The position numbers were made by a program, and so were the translations under genes. 64,000 bases of DNA from Candidatus Vicinibacter affinis (lineage in GTDB: Bacteria; Bacteroidota; Bacteroidia; Chitinophagales; Saprospiraceae), in NCBI GenBank assembly GCA_016714365.1, contig JADJNH010000008.1:4255-68254 (forward strand). Reading direction: 5' to 3'. Below are positions 25,637-35,667 of the stretch, piece after piece (positions within the stretch are counted from its first letter, which is position 1; every line of letters starts with the position of its first letter). Under the pieces are notes generated by a model, which saw nothing but the letters and a program-made list of their open reading frames with translations, searched no databases and had not been told where the DNA came from.

Positions 25637-28600
25637 GGATATTATTCTTTTTTTTAATTCCATTTTTTGCATTTGGGCAGTATCAAAACAGCCCGAATAA
25701 AATCGTTTTAGGAAATCAAACCACCGGAAAAGGATTGATTTATTACGGCAGTGGCGCACCGGCTTATACGCCAATAAACAATAAGAATTCATATCACTAT
25801 GTAGACACCACAACTGATGTGTTTTGGTATTGGGATTTCACTTCGATGTTATGGGATACCGTGACTGTTTCCGGAGGTGGTGGCGGTGGAACAGATTCAC
25901 AGGTTATAGATACGTTTACCTACTCAAGTGATACATTAAAATTATCCATGTCCGGGGATGGGCAAATGTATAAGTATATAATTATCCCTGGGAGTTCAGA
26001 TGATCAAAATATAGATACCTTCTCGGTTGTATCAGATACGATAAGATTGAGTTTACAGAGTGACGGCCAAAAGTACAAGTATATTAATTTACTTCCGTAT
26101 AAGGATAATACTGATACTCAGACAATTTACTGGAATAGTGGAACAGGAAATCTGACCATATTTGGAGGGAATACAATTTCTTTGGATGGTAGATATTTAA
26201 CCACCGAGGCAGACGCAAGTATCACCAATGAGTTGCAAACTATTGATACATTTTCAATTGTTTCCGATTCAATCCGGCTTTCATTAACTCAGGACGGGCA
26301 AAAATATAAAGCATTATCATTATCCAGTTACCTTGATAACACAGACAGCCAATCCATAGATACCTTTTCAATTTCTTCAAATACATTACGCCTTAGTATT
26401 ACAGGTGATGGACAGGCATATAAAACTGTAAACCTTTCTTCCTACCTGGACAATACTGATAGTCAGGCCATAGATACTTTTAGTTTTAGCTCGGACACTT
26501 TGCGAATATCTGTCTCTGGTGACGGTCAAAAATATAAAACCGTTTATATGCCGAGCGTTGCGGACACCGATGATCAGAATTTAAGTTTCGGAACTAAAAC
26601 TGGCGTAACGATTCCGCTAAATATATCCGATGGTGCAGCGGTGAATTTGGATCAGGGAACAAACATTGAGATCACCAGGGATGCATCAAATTATATTACT
26701 TTCAAAGGAACTACGACAATTGATACATCGACTTATGCCAGTGACACCCTTAAATTGAGTCTTACAAATGATGGACAAGCAACCAAGAAAATATACATTC
26801 CTCAAACGGTTGACACTGACGACCAGACCCTTTCCAGGTCATTTGATACCATATTCATCAGCCAGGGGAATTATGTAATCCTTCCGGTGGATATCAATAC
26901 GGATTTCCAAACTTTCGACACGGCTCAAATCAGCTCAGATACTTTGAGGTTGAGTTTAGAAAACGATATGGTCCCGGTTTATAAATTCAACTTAAAGCCG
27001 TATTTGGATAATACCGATGCTCAAGTAGTGGACACTTTCAATTACACTTTGGATACGTTAAGACTGAGTATTTTCGGAGACGGCCAGAAGTATAAAACTA
27101 TTTATTTACCCAACGTTTCGGACACTGATGATCAATATGTAGACACTTTTGACATATCAGCAAACAGCTTAAGGGTGAGTTTACAAGGAGACGGACAAGC
27201 GTTGAAGACTGTTTCTCTTGCTTCGTATCTTGACAATACGGACTCCCAAGTAATAGATACATTTAACTACTCTTTGGATACTCTAAGATTAAGTATTTCA
27301 GGGGACGCTCAAAAGTATAAGACAATCTATTTGCCAAATATAACCGATACAGATGATCAGTATGTGGACACGTTGGATATTTCGGGGAATAATTTAAGAA
27401 TCAGTTTACAAGGTGACAATCAGGCGTTGAAGACCGTTTCACTTTCGCCTTATCTCGATAATACCGATTCCCAAACCATTGATACGATGGATGTGTATGG
27501 AGGTGTCTTTTTAAGGACATCACTTTCCGGGGATGGACAGGCTGCAAAATTGGTTGACCTCACCAACTTTTATAATATAATTACGGTCCAAACAAAGTCA
27601 GGAAATATACTTCCATTAAGATCAAGTACAGCCGTTACTGACTTAAGCGTAACAGAAGGAGATAATATCACATTGACCAAGAACGGCACATATCAATTTA
27701 CTATTGATTCAAGGCCAACAATAGATACATTCTCCTACTCATCCGACACATTGAGGGTTTCGATCAATGGAGATCAACAAAAATATAAAACTGTTTACAT
27801 CCCTGCCGGAGCAGATGATCAAACATTGAGTATTTCCGCAGGGAAAGGAACGGTAAGCATTTCCGAAGGCAACAGCATTCAATTAGCAGACTCGAGCGCA
27901 ACAAACGAAGGTACTTTAGGAGTAAGTGCCGGAGCAGCCAACACCTCGGTAATTACATCTAACACAAGCGGAGCCAATGGGGTTACTGTGCAGGCATCAG
28001 GAATTATTTCGATATCGGAGTCCACATCTTCCAACGGTGGAACAATTACACTTACTGCTGTTGAATCGGATGGCTCAAGCACCAATGAATTACAGACACT
28101 TTCCATATCAGGAGGGAAGGGTTCGATTACATTGTCTGCAGGAGGTGGAACGGTAACATTAAACGATTCCAGTTCGACAAACGAAATCCAAACCATCGAC
28201 ACTTTTGATATCAATTCCAATAATTTACTACTCTCAATTTCTTCCGATGGTCAAGCTCTCAAGACGGTTTCTCTTAGTCCTTATTTGGACAATACAGACG
28301 CTCAGCAGATTGATACATTTTCTTATTCGCTGGATACAATAAGGTTATCAATTGCCGGAGACGCACAGAAATATAAAACCATTTATGTGCCATCAATTTC
28401 TGATACAGATGATCAGAGCCTTTCTTTCGGAACAAAGTCAGGAGTTACTATCCCTTTGAATATTCAAGACGGCTCAGGGGTTAATTTTGACGAGGGTACA
28501 AATATAGAAATAACAAGGGATGCCAGTAATTACATAACATTCAAAGGCAAAACAACCTTAGACACCGTTTCGGTAGTTACAGACACAGCCAGAATATCCC

Positions 28601-30867
28601 TCACCAATGATGGCCAAGTTTATAAAACAATTCCGCTTTCCGAATACAGGCAGAAGGTTGATACATTTTCATTTTCTTCTGATACGATCCGGATTTCATT
28701 ATCTGGGGACCAGGAAAGATATAAGGCTATTTACCTACCAAATGTTACAGATACCGATGATCAATATATTGACACATTTCGGGTTAACTCCGGCAATGTT
28801 GAATTAAGTCTTAATGGAGACGGCCGGGCAGTAAGTACCGTGGCTGTGACATCCATTGCCCCGGTGCAGGCAGTTAGTGCCGGAACAGGTATTTCGGTCA
28901 GTGGCACAAGCACCATCACCGTTACCAACACCGGGGACCTTAGCAATACCAATGAAATTCAGACAATAGACACTTTTGAAATTAATTCAAACACACTAAG
29001 AGCCAGTTTATCAAGTGACGGCCAGGCGTTTAAAACAGTTTCTTTGGCTGCTTATCTTGACAATACGGATTCTCAGGTGGTGGACACTTTTAATTATTCA
29101 TCCGATACCTTGAGATTGAGTATTTCAGGTGATGGGCAAAAATATAAAACCATCTACCTTCCGAATGTAGCGGACACGGATGATCAAACACTTTCGATTA
29201 CTGCCGGAAAAGGCACAATTTCGATATCAGAAGGAAACTCAATTCAGTTGGCAGATTCCTCAGCAACAAATGAGGCCTGGACCATTGACGGAGATGATGC
29301 AGACACCGAGGTTATTTCAAATCAAACAGTAAAATTCGAGGGGGCAGGAATTATAACCACCGATTATGTCCCGGCATCAGATAAGATAATTATTACCGGA
29401 ACGGAGGTTGACGGATCAATAACCAATGAGATTCAAACCATTGATACCTTAACTCATTCAAGTGATACCCTAAGAATCAGTTTAAGTAGTGACGGCCAAA
29501 GATATAAAGCGGTCTATGTTCCGACAGGTGCAGACGACCAAACCATTGATACTTTCCAATTATCCGGAAACACTTTAAGATTAAGCCTTGAAGCAGACGG
29601 ACAAGCATATAAGACCGTTGACTTAAGCAAGTATGTTGATACAACATTTGCGGTCAATGGAACAAGGATTTCAAATGATACTCTTTATTGGGGGTCGCAA
29701 AGTTCAAGCACTGACAATGGAAGTACATTAATCCATGACACATATATCTGGCAGGGTGGCAATGATATAACTTTCTTTAATAACAGTGACGGACCAGATA
29801 AGCCTTCATTGTATTTGTCAGCTGTAAATGATGTATGGATTGGTGCAAATTCCACAAGTACAGCAGGGACAGCAGGAGCAGCAGGCAAACCAAGTGTTTA
29901 TTTAAGATACGGAAGCTCTGGTGCATATTCATTTGGTGTAAATAACGCATCAAATTTGAATGCATTGGGAGCCGGGGCGGTTAATTTTGGAACAAATGGT
30001 TCAGCAAGTGGGGCGAGTTCTAAAAATTTTAGTGATGATGGTGTTGCAAGTTCTACCCACTCAATAAATATGGGTCGAAGTGGCGAGGCAAAAACTGATT
30101 CTTACGCATGGAACTCAGGGGCCTTCGGTTCTGCAGCTAATTTCGCAGCCTTCAATACCGGCTATGATGGAGATGCAACCAATTATTATTCTGTAAACAC
30201 CGCAAGGGTGGGTCTTGCGTCTGGTTATTCATCGGTTAATATGGGCCAATCAGGTGTTTCAAGTGGAGCCGATGCCAAGAATTTTGGAAATGGAGGACAA
30301 GCATCAGGAGATCATGCAATAGGATTTTCCAAATTTAATGTGACATCCGGAAATTATGGAATGAACGGTTCTTATTATACCGAATCTCATGCCTACGGAC
30401 AATCAAGATGGGGTTATTTCGGTACAGACCACAATTCTCAAAGTGCCTCCGGGTGGGTGGCAGATAATATACTTTTCGCAATTGACAACGGAAAAGAGGA
30501 CACTGTAAGAAGTTCAGCATTAACTGCAACAGCGAGGGGATGGTTTCAGCTTCGAGATATAGGAACAACTCAATCCAACATTTCAAGCGCATCACAAGCC
30601 CCTAAAGCAGCCTTGGAGGTTGTATCTACTGTTTCAGGATTTATTCCACCAGGGGGAACACTTACCCAAAGGAATACAATCTGGAATGAGGGATCACAGA
30701 CGGGAAACTTTACAGCCACCTACACAAAGGGTTGGCAGTCAATTTCGGGGTCCAACATCATGGACCAAAATGGCCTTCAATTTCAAGTTATGAACGAATA
30801 TGGGGGGACATCATTGTACGCATTGAGATACAATGGTTCGGGATATTATTGGCATCAAATATATTAA
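25633..30867 (+). CDS. Giant tail fibre with signal peptide and long repeats
   Basis: A 1744-aa protein from the ATG at 25633, which overlaps the previous stop. Residues 1-16 (MRILFFFLIPFFAFGQ) are a clear Sec-type signal peptide. Residues about 90-1330 hold a repeat of roughly 40-45 aa with the pattern IDTFSYSSDTLRLSI, SGDGQKYKTIYLP and DTDDQ, more than a dozen copies. Residues about 1450-1590 carry short Gly/Ser/Asn repeats (NFGTNGSASGASSKNF) like the head repeats of YadA/Hia-type trimeric adhesins. It probably forms a long fibre. A signal peptide on a fibre is unusual. Confidence 0.75.
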   Translation: MRILFFFLIPFFAFGQYQNSPNKIVLGNQTTGKGLIYYGSGAPAYTPINNKNSYHYVDTTTDVFWYWDFTSMLWDTVTVSGGGGGGTDSQVIDTFTYSSDTLKLSMSGDGQMYKYIIIPGSSDDQNIDTFSVVSDTIRLSLQSDGQKYKYINLLPYKDNTDTQTIYWNSGTGNLTIFGGNTISLDGRYLTTEADASITNELQTIDTFSIVSDSIRLSLTQDGQKYKALSLSSYLDNTDSQSIDTFSISSNTLRLSITGDGQAYKTVNLSSYLDNTDSQAIDTFSFSSDTLRISVSGDGQKYKTVYMPSVADTDDQNLSFGTKTGVTIPLNISDGAAVNLDQGTNIEITRDASNYITFKGTTTIDTSTYASDTLKLSLTNDGQATKKIYIPQTVDTDDQTLSRSFDTIFISQGNYVILPVDINTDFQTFDTAQISSDTLRLSLENDMVPVYKFNLKPYLDNTDAQVVDTFNYTLDTLRLSIFGDGQKYKTIYLPNVSDTDDQYVDTFDISANSLRVSLQGDGQALKTVSLASYLDNTDSQVIDTFNYSLDTLRLSISGDAQKYKTIYLPNITDTDDQYVDTLDISGNNLRISLQGDNQALKTVSLSPYLDNTDSQTIDTMDVYGGVFLRTSLSGDGQAAKLVDLTNFYNIITVQTKSGNILPLRSSTAVTDLSVTEGDNITLTKNGTYQFTIDSRPTIDTFSYSSDTLRVSINGDQQKYKTVYIPAGADDQTLSISAGKGTVSISEGNSIQLADSSATNEGTLGVSAGAANTSVITSNTSGANGVTVQASGIISISESTSSNGGTITLTAVESDGSSTNELQTLSISGGKGSITLSAGGGTVTLNDSSSTNEIQTIDTFDINSNNLLLSISSDGQALKTVSLSPYLDNTDAQQIDTFSYSLDTIRLSIAGDAQKYKTIYVPSISDTDDQSLSFGTKSGVTIPLNIQDGSGVNFDEGTNIEITRDASNYITFKGKTTLDTVSVVTDTARISLTNDGQVYKTIPLSEYRQKVDTFSFSSDTIRISLSGDQERYKAIYLPNVTDTDDQYIDTFRVNSGNVELSLNGDGRAVSTVAVTSIAPVQAVSAGTGISVSGTSTITVTNTGDLSNTNEIQTIDTFEINSNTLRASLSSDGQAFKTVSLAAYLDNTDSQVVDTFNYSSDTLRLSISGDGQKYKTIYLPNVADTDDQTLSITAGKGTISISEGNSIQLADSSATNEAWTIDGDDADTEVISNQTVKFEGAGIITTDYVPASDKIIITGTEVDGSITNEIQTIDTLTHSSDTLRISLSSDGQRYKAVYVPTGADDQTIDTFQLSGNTLRLSLEADGQAYKTVDLSKYVDTTFAVNGTRISNDTLYWGSQSSSTDNGSTLIHDTYIWQGGNDITFFNNSDGPDKPSLYLSAVNDVWIGANSTSTAGTAGAAGKPSVYLRYGSSGAYSFGVNNASNLNALGAGAVNFGTNGSASGASSKNFSDDGVASSTHSINMGRSGEAKTDSYAWNSGAFGSAANFAAFNTGYDGDATNYYSVNTARVGLASGYSSVNMGQSGVSSGADAKNFGNGGQASGDHAIGFSKFNVTSGNYGMNGSYYTESHAYGQSRWGYFGTDHNSQSASGWVADNILFAIDNGKEDTVRSSALTATARGWFQLRDIGTTQSNISSASQAPKAALEVVSTVSGFIPPGGTLTQRNTIWNEGSQTGNFTATYTKGWQSISGSNIMDQNGLQFQVMNEYGGTSLYALRYNGSGYYWHQIY

Positions 30868-30868
30868 A

Positions 30869-32353
30869 ATGAAATTAAAATTATTATTTGTATTTTTATT
30901 TATTGGCTGTTCACTTTATGGACAGAGAACCAAAATGAAATATTCAGAAATTACTGACACATTAAAATTTAATTCAAAAACTGCAACAGGTATTTATACA
31001 ACAGGAGGCAGCGCAGATTCAAATAAATTACTTCATGCCGGAGTAATAAATTCTTTCGGAAAAGATACAGCATTTTTTTATCCTGAAAACTATGGTGCAA
31101 TTGTTAATGACACTTTGGATGATCGGTCAGCGATACAATCCGCAATTGATGCAGCCTGTAATAAAGGAGGTGGGATAGTTTGGTTAGCGAAAGGAGAATA
31201 CAGATTAAAATCTTCGGCATCAAGAGGGATATATCAATCAAGTTTGCACGTTTGTTCCAACGTGACATTAATGGGTCAGGGTTTTCAATGTGTAATTAAA
31301 ACAACATTAACCACATCAGGAACTCATGTAATATCATTACAGCATGCAGGAAGTAATATCGTATTAAGGGATTTTCAAATAAAATCCGATTCATCCTATG
31401 CAACGGCAGGAATATTTTCAGAATATGGAGTCACGAATTTAACTATATCAAGGGTCAAAATTGATCGTGGTACTTGTTGGGGAATCAATTTAAAAGATTG
31501 CTCAAAAGGACTTATTGAGAATTGCGACATCCAAAACGGAGGGGCATGTCATGGAATAGAAGTTGGAAATTCAAACGGATATGTTGTGAGGAATTGTGAA
31601 TTTTATTCCAACGTTACAAAGACATATCACCCATCAAGAGGGAACGGTATTGAATTTTATAATGATGATACAAGAGAGCCGAAATCTTACGGTAATCTAA
31701 TTGAAGGCAATCACGTACACCATATTGGCGGTGGTATATCTATCTGGGGTGACTCGCTCACTTCAGTAATTGGAAATACAATTCACATGATTTCTGGTCA
31801 TGGATTAGTTGTTACTACTTGGAAGGGGGCAGATACAATTCTAAATGTTGGAATTAAAATAATTGGTAACACAATCAAGGGAACAGGATATATTAATAAT
31901 TCCTCAGTAGGAATGCTTATTGAAGCAACCAATAGAGATATATTAGTAGCTAACAATATGTTGGATTCCATCATATCACTTGATGCTGGTTATGGTGGAG
32001 GTGTTGGTATTCACAACTCAGCCGATGGAACAATCTTAGAAGGCAATATAGTACAACACGCATACATCAACGGAATTTCAAATGATGCAAATTATTGTGT
32101 CATTAATAATAATCGAGTATTTAATTGCTCAGTATTGACAGATAATGCATATCGAGGCATTTCAAATTCAGGAGATTGGTGTACGATTGTGGGCAATGTA
32201 GTTCATGATACAAGGTCCAATTCGAGAATGGATTTTTGCATTTATGTACCCGGAGATAATAATACAATAGTAGGAAATAATACAGCCGGAGGAAGTAACG
32301 GAAACATTTATGTCTCTGGAACTGGAAACATTCAAGGGAACAATAAAGAATAA
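30869..32353 (+). CDS. Tailspike-like right-handed beta-helix protein with signal peptide
   Basis: A 494-aa protein. The start MKLKLLFVFLFIGCSLYGQ is a signal peptide, with a possible lipobox (FIGC). Residues about 66-112 (NYGAIVNDTLDDRSAIQSAI and GGGIVWLAKGEYRL) are the first turns of a Pectate_lyase_3-type parallel beta-helix, as in phage tailspikes, and the rest consists of beta-helix rungs with many Asn and Gly (LIENCDIQNGGACHGIEVGN). It may cut host surface polysaccharide. Confidence 0.8.
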   Translation: MKLKLLFVFLFIGCSLYGQRTKMKYSEITDTLKFNSKTATGIYTTGGSADSNKLLHAGVINSFGKDTAFFYPENYGAIVNDTLDDRSAIQSAIDAACNKGGGIVWLAKGEYRLKSSASRGIYQSSLHVCSNVTLMGQGFQCVIKTTLTTSGTHVISLQHAGSNIVLRDFQIKSDSSYATAGIFSEYGVTNLTISRVKIDRGTCWGINLKDCSKGLIENCDIQNGGACHGIEVGNSNGYVVRNCEFYSNVTKTYHPSRGNGIEFYNDDTREPKSYGNLIEGNHVHHIGGGISIWGDSLTSVIGNTIHMISGHGLVVTTWKGADTILNVGIKIIGNTIKGTGYINNSSVGMLIEATNRDILVANNMLDSIISLDAGYGGGVGIHNSADGTILEGNIVQHAYINGISNDANYCVINNNRVFNCSVLTDNAYRGISNSGDWCTIVGNVVHDTRSNSRMDFCIYVPGDNNTIVGNNTAGGSNGNIYVSGTGNIQGNNKE

Positions 32354-32357
32354 GCTC

Positions 32358-32633
32358 ATGAGTTTAAAACAAATCACAGATAGCCTCTTTGGAATGGAGG
32401 CCATGATAGGATGGTTAAGTTCGGGATTTTTGCTCATTGTGAATCTTGCCGTAAATTCAAAAGTGATTGATGGAATTACAGCATGGGCAGGAGCAGCATT
32501 TGCAATTGGCACTGGTTTTTTTGCAATGCTCAGAATGTATGAGTCCTGGAAAGAGGCAAAAGCAAAAAGAAAAATTGTTGAACATCAATTGGATGAAGAA
32601 CATCAGTCGGATGATGAACACATTGGAATATGA
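32358..32633 (+). CDS. Small two-span membrane protein, holin-like
   Basis: A 91-aa protein from the ATG at 32358. Two hydrophobic spans (WLSSGFLLIVNLAV and AWAGAAFAIGTGFFAML) are followed by a charged, Lys/Glu-rich C-terminus (RKIVEHQLDEEHQSDDEH). The layout fits a class II holin, but the gene stands far from the endolysin at 39.4 kb, so it may be another membrane accessory. Confidence 0.5.
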   Translation: MSLKQITDSLFGMEAMIGWLSSGFLLIVNLAVNSKVIDGITAWAGAAFAIGTGFFAMLRMYESWKEAKAKRKIVEHQLDEEHQSDDEHIGI

Positions 32634-32652
32634 GTAAATTATATTAATTTTG
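32623..32652 (+). promoter_or_regulatory. Promoter before the 327-aa connector-like gene
   Basis: TTG at 32623-32625, a 19-base spacer and TAATTTTG at 32645-32652 fit the Bacteroidetes promoter. The next gene starts at 32660, so the message would be leaderless or nearly so. Confidence 0.5.
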
Positions 32653-32659
32653 CATTACT

Positions 32660-33643
32660 ATGATTGAGAAATACACCTGTATTGAATTTCCCTATTTTAA
32701 AATTATAGGAGACTGTAATGATGAAGGGTCGAGCGGTTTATTTCTCAATGGAATTCCGGGGATAACTCTTAAGAGAGCATCAGCAATTGCAGACGAAAAT
32801 TATCTTTCCGGATTAGAATTAATTCGGGCAGACGAAAAGGAAAGTGTCGAGACTGTAATCAGGGATATTTTAATGGAAATATCGGACACCATAAACACCG
32901 GATTGATTCACTCAAGCAAGGATAAGAAAATAGTGTATCATGAAGATGCTGAATATGTGGCACCAGGAACAACCGGAATAAAAATAGTTTCAAATAATAC
33001 TGATCCTTATTCCTCTACTTTGATTCATTACTTGGAGTTTTACTCTAAAACAGCCGGTGGAAATATCACTTATACCATAAAAGACGGAGAAGACACCACA
33101 ACGATCACCCAGGCACTTTTAAAAGGGTACAATAAGATTCAAATAGATTACACCTGTCGAAATAATTTGGTTTATATAACCGCTGATTTTGGTGCTGAGG
33201 AATTGATCAAGGACAGTTTATCTTCATGCAAGTGTTACAATACTTGTGCAATAGTAAGTCCGGTGGATGGCAGCTATGAGGATGTTGATGATAATGTTTT
33301 GGGTTATCAGATTTCTTGCATTTGTGATGACGTGCCGTTAATTTGTCGATTTGCCGAGTACATAAAGAATGCGGTCAGATTCCAATTAGGAATCAAATTA
33401 ATGACACGGTTGCTTGTTTCTGACAATGCCGTTCCAGTGGTTTACAAAGGCCAGGACCAGGCAAAATACTTGCTTAAATTGTGGTCCGGTGGAATTGATA
33501 CGGTGACGGGCAAAATGATTCCTGGTGAATACTTTTTAGAGATCAAAAAAATAAGTAAAATGATTCGTAATTTTCTAAAATCAAACAGTTCGGTTTGTTT
33601 TGGTTGCGAGTCAAATTTTAAAATCGTTTCAAATTTACCCTAA
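32660..33643 (+). CDS. Structural protein, 327 aa (neck or connector region)
   Basis: A 327-aa protein of mixed helix and beta sequence with many Cys (ISCICDDVPLICRF; VCFGCESNFK). There is no known family match. It opens the set of medium-sized genes after the fibres, which in position and size resemble connector or tail-completion genes. The stop overlaps the next ATG (TAATG). Confidence 0.5.
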   Translation: MIEKYTCIEFPYFKIIGDCNDEGSSGLFLNGIPGITLKRASAIADENYLSGLELIRADEKESVETVIRDILMEISDTINTGLIHSSKDKKIVYHEDAEYVAPGTTGIKIVSNNTDPYSSTLIHYLEFYSKTAGGNITYTIKDGEDTTTITQALLKGYNKIQIDYTCRNNLVYITADFGAEELIKDSLSSCKCYNTCAIVSPVDGSYEDVDDNVLGYQISCICDDVPLICRFAEYIKNAVRFQLGIKLMTRLLVSDNAVPVVYKGQDQAKYLLKLWSGGIDTVTGKMIPGEYFLEIKKISKMIRNFLKSNSSVCFGCESNFKIVSNLP

Positions 33644-33798
33644 TGGCTTGTTGTACAGGAGGACCAAGGATCGGAGGGGCCGGACTGGTCACACAATCTA
33701 AAGGAAAGACAAGAGAACAGATACTTGAGGAATTGCGCCAAGCGCAGCAGCCTATCGAAGTGGACGGAGGTTATATTATTAAGATAGTTGGAACTTAA
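33643..33798 (+). CDS. Small hypothetical protein, 51 aa
   Basis: MACCTGGPRIGGAGLVTQSK then a helical stretch (TREQILEELRQAQQPIEVDG). The ATG overlaps the upstream stop and the end overlaps the next gene start. It is short, but the tight coupling supports translation. Confidence 0.5.
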   Translation: MACCTGGPRIGGAGLVTQSKGKTREQILEELRQAQQPIEVDGGYIIKIVGT

Positions 33799-34249
33799 AG
33801 TCTTTGTAAACAAATTGGAAACTGCTGACGACTGTTTGAAGTCTGATGGCACTATCGAATTGGCATCTTTACAGCTGCTAAAAAAATCCATATTGGACAG
33901 AGTGTTCAATAAGGATGGTGGCGTTGCTACAGATGGAACACCATTAGGAGAATATAAATCTGTGAGTTACTTGGAGCGGAGAAATGTTAATAAGAATTTT
34001 ACCAACATACTAAAAAATCTATACTACAACGGTGATATGTTTAATTCAATTGTCACCGGATTAAAAGGGGATCAGTTAGGACTTGGATTTAACAATAAAG
34101 ATATAGCTGAGATTGCAAGACACCAGGAGAATTCAGAAAATCAGGTTGATAGAGATATATTTTATCCTACCATTGATGAAATTGAGTTGGTGCGAGAAGA
34201 TTTAAGGCAGAACATTATCAATAAAATAAGGGAATGCTTCAAGACTTAA
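33788..34249 (+). CDS. Virion morphogenesis-like (tail completion) protein
   Basis: A 153-aa protein with a TTG start overlapping the previous gene. The segment GLGFNNKDIAEIARHQENSE then QVDRDIFYPTIDEIELVRED resembles the C-terminal region of phage virion morphogenesis (Mu gpG / P2 gpS-like) proteins, where HQ and a Pro-containing segment lie before a helix. The match is moderate. It would help join head and tail. Confidence 0.5.
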   Translation: MELKVFVNKLETADDCLKSDGTIELASLQLLKKSILDRVFNKDGGVATDGTPLGEYKSVSYLERRNVNKNFTNILKNLYYNGDMFNSIVTGLKGDQLGLGFNNKDIAEIARHQENSENQVDRDIFYPTIDEIELVREDLRQNIINKIRECFKT

Positions 34250-34668
34250 AGAACATAATCGACATCAAAGCACCATTCTTCAAGTTACTGACTGAATGGG
34301 GTCCAATTGATGCACACAAATCAATTTATGCATACTATATTAAGGATGTAACTGATTCTAATATTGATGTAGAGGAATTGGCCTGTGACTGTTTTGCAAT
34401 TCGCAAAAAGAAAACAACGGTAATATATTTCCAGTACGATTCCAATTTGGAAATCGACAATTTGGAGAAACTTATTTTATATAACATTTGCGCCTTAAGT
34501 GGTGTACCCAAAAAAATATCACATGATACCGAAAAGATTTACAAGGAGTTAACCAAGCAAGATTTAAGGGATTGCGATTTAAAATTAATGGCTATCACTT
34601 TTGATTTTGTGGATGAAATACAGATTTGCGATTGTGAAATAGAAATATGTGTGAACTATGATATTTGA
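34234..34668 (+). CDS. Hypothetical connector/tail-terminator-like protein, 144 aa
   Basis: No recognised family. Size and place between the morphogenesis-like gene and the membrane gene fit a tail terminator, which is an inference. It has many acidic residues and Cys near the end (DEIQICDCEIEICVNYD). It overlaps both neighbours by 11-16 bases. Confidence 0.45.
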   Translation: MLQDLKNIIDIKAPFFKLLTEWGPIDAHKSIYAYYIKDVTDSNIDVEELACDCFAIRKKKTTVIYFQYDSNLEIDNLEKLILYNICALSGVPKKISHDTEKIYKELTKQDLRDCDLKLMAITFDFVDEIQICDCEIEICVNYDI

Positions 34669-35086
34669 TTGGATGAATTATATTACTATCCTGGCCTTAT
34701 CCATTGTGTGTGTGGGTCTTGGTGTGGCAATGGATGATTGGATGAAGCCGGGAAAAATATTTAGTTTCTTGAGGTTTTGGACCTTTTGGGTTACAAAAGG
34801 AGATATGTTATTTTACAATGCCTTAAAAAATAACGATGTAGATTATGAGACTTGGGCCAATGGTATCAATGATGTGTATTGGAGACACGCCAAGAAAAGT
34901 TTCTTAATGATGGGTATGTTGTGCGTTTCATGTATCACTTATCGGATTGTTTTGTTGGCTGTTTTATTGCATACTTTTTATGTTTCTGAATGCGATTGGG
35001 TACTTAAAAATTACTTGATCGAAGGAGGGAAGACATTAATATTTTCAACGGGTTTAAGTTATTACATTCTTAGATTATTGCCATGA
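34658..35086 (+). CDS. Membrane protein, 142 aa
   Basis: Three hydrophobic segments are visible: YITILALSIVCVGLGVAM (residues 8-25), SFLMMGMLCVSCITYRIVLL (about 86-105) and TLIFSTGLSYYILRLL near the end. No family recognised. A membrane protein within the structural operon could act in DNA entry or in altering the host envelope. It overlaps its neighbours by 4-11 bases. Confidence 0.55.
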   Translation: MIFDWMNYITILALSIVCVGLGVAMDDWMKPGKIFSFLRFWTFWVTKGDMLFYNALKNNDVDYETWANGINDVYWRHAKKSFLMMGMLCVSCITYRIVLLAVLLHTFYVSECDWVLKNYLIEGGKTLIFSTGLSYYILRLLP

Positions 35087-35667
35087 GTACAGTTTGTAAG
35101 TCACCATTTTTTGTAGGCTGTTTCGGACATTGTGATGTCCTTGACACCTCATTGAATGCGTTACAAACTGGGGATCATTTAATAAAATTCCAAAAGAAAG
35201 GACAAAATTTAAGCGTTCCAATTCCTTTAGAAAGTGGAGACGACATAGTAATTCCAAACGGATTATTTTCAGAAGATGGCCGTACTTTTTTCATGATTAA
35301 AAATCCTGATGAAAGTTGGTTATCAGTGGAACATGAGGGAAAAATTTACAACAAATTTTATATTGATATTAGTATCTTTGCAGAGGACTGTGAAGAGAAC
35401 AGCGAAGGAGTCCCTTGTGATGCAACCCTAAATTTACAAGACTATATTTTTTGTGAACCTTCGGGTTGTGAAATATTTTCAAAGGTACTTGGTAATTATT
35501 ATGATGTTACCGTACCGATCAGTGAACACAAAATTACAGCACCCTATATGGCTGTATTATATAAGGAGAGTGGAGAAGAAGTTTCGGTTGTTGTTGAGCG
35601 TCTTGGGACGTCAATGAGAATCGTATCTAATATTAATCTTTTAGATCACACCTTAATTATAAAATAA
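35083..35667 (+). CDS. Virion protein of unknown type, 194 aa
   Basis: A 194-aa protein with an N-terminal Cys cluster (VCKSPFFVGCFGHCD) and a beta pattern (HLIKFQKKGQNLSVPIPLES). No known family. It shares the Cys-rich style of the capsid and tail-tip genes. Its end overlaps the next ATG by one base. Confidence 0.5.
   Translation: MSTVCKSPFFVGCFGHCDVLDTSLNALQTGDHLIKFQKKGQNLSVPIPLESGDDIVIPNGLFSEDGRTFFMIKNPDESWLSVEHEGKIYNKFYIDISIFAEDCEENSEGVPCDATLNLQDYIFCEPSGCEIFSKVLGNYYDVTVPISEHKITAPYMAVLYKESGEEVSVVVERLGTSMRIVSNINLLDHTLIIK

Noticed and set aside
26000..29640. Fibre repeats as a CRISPR- or satellite-type DNA element
   Set aside because: They keep one reading frame with amino-acid conservation stronger than DNA conservation, so they are protein repeats.
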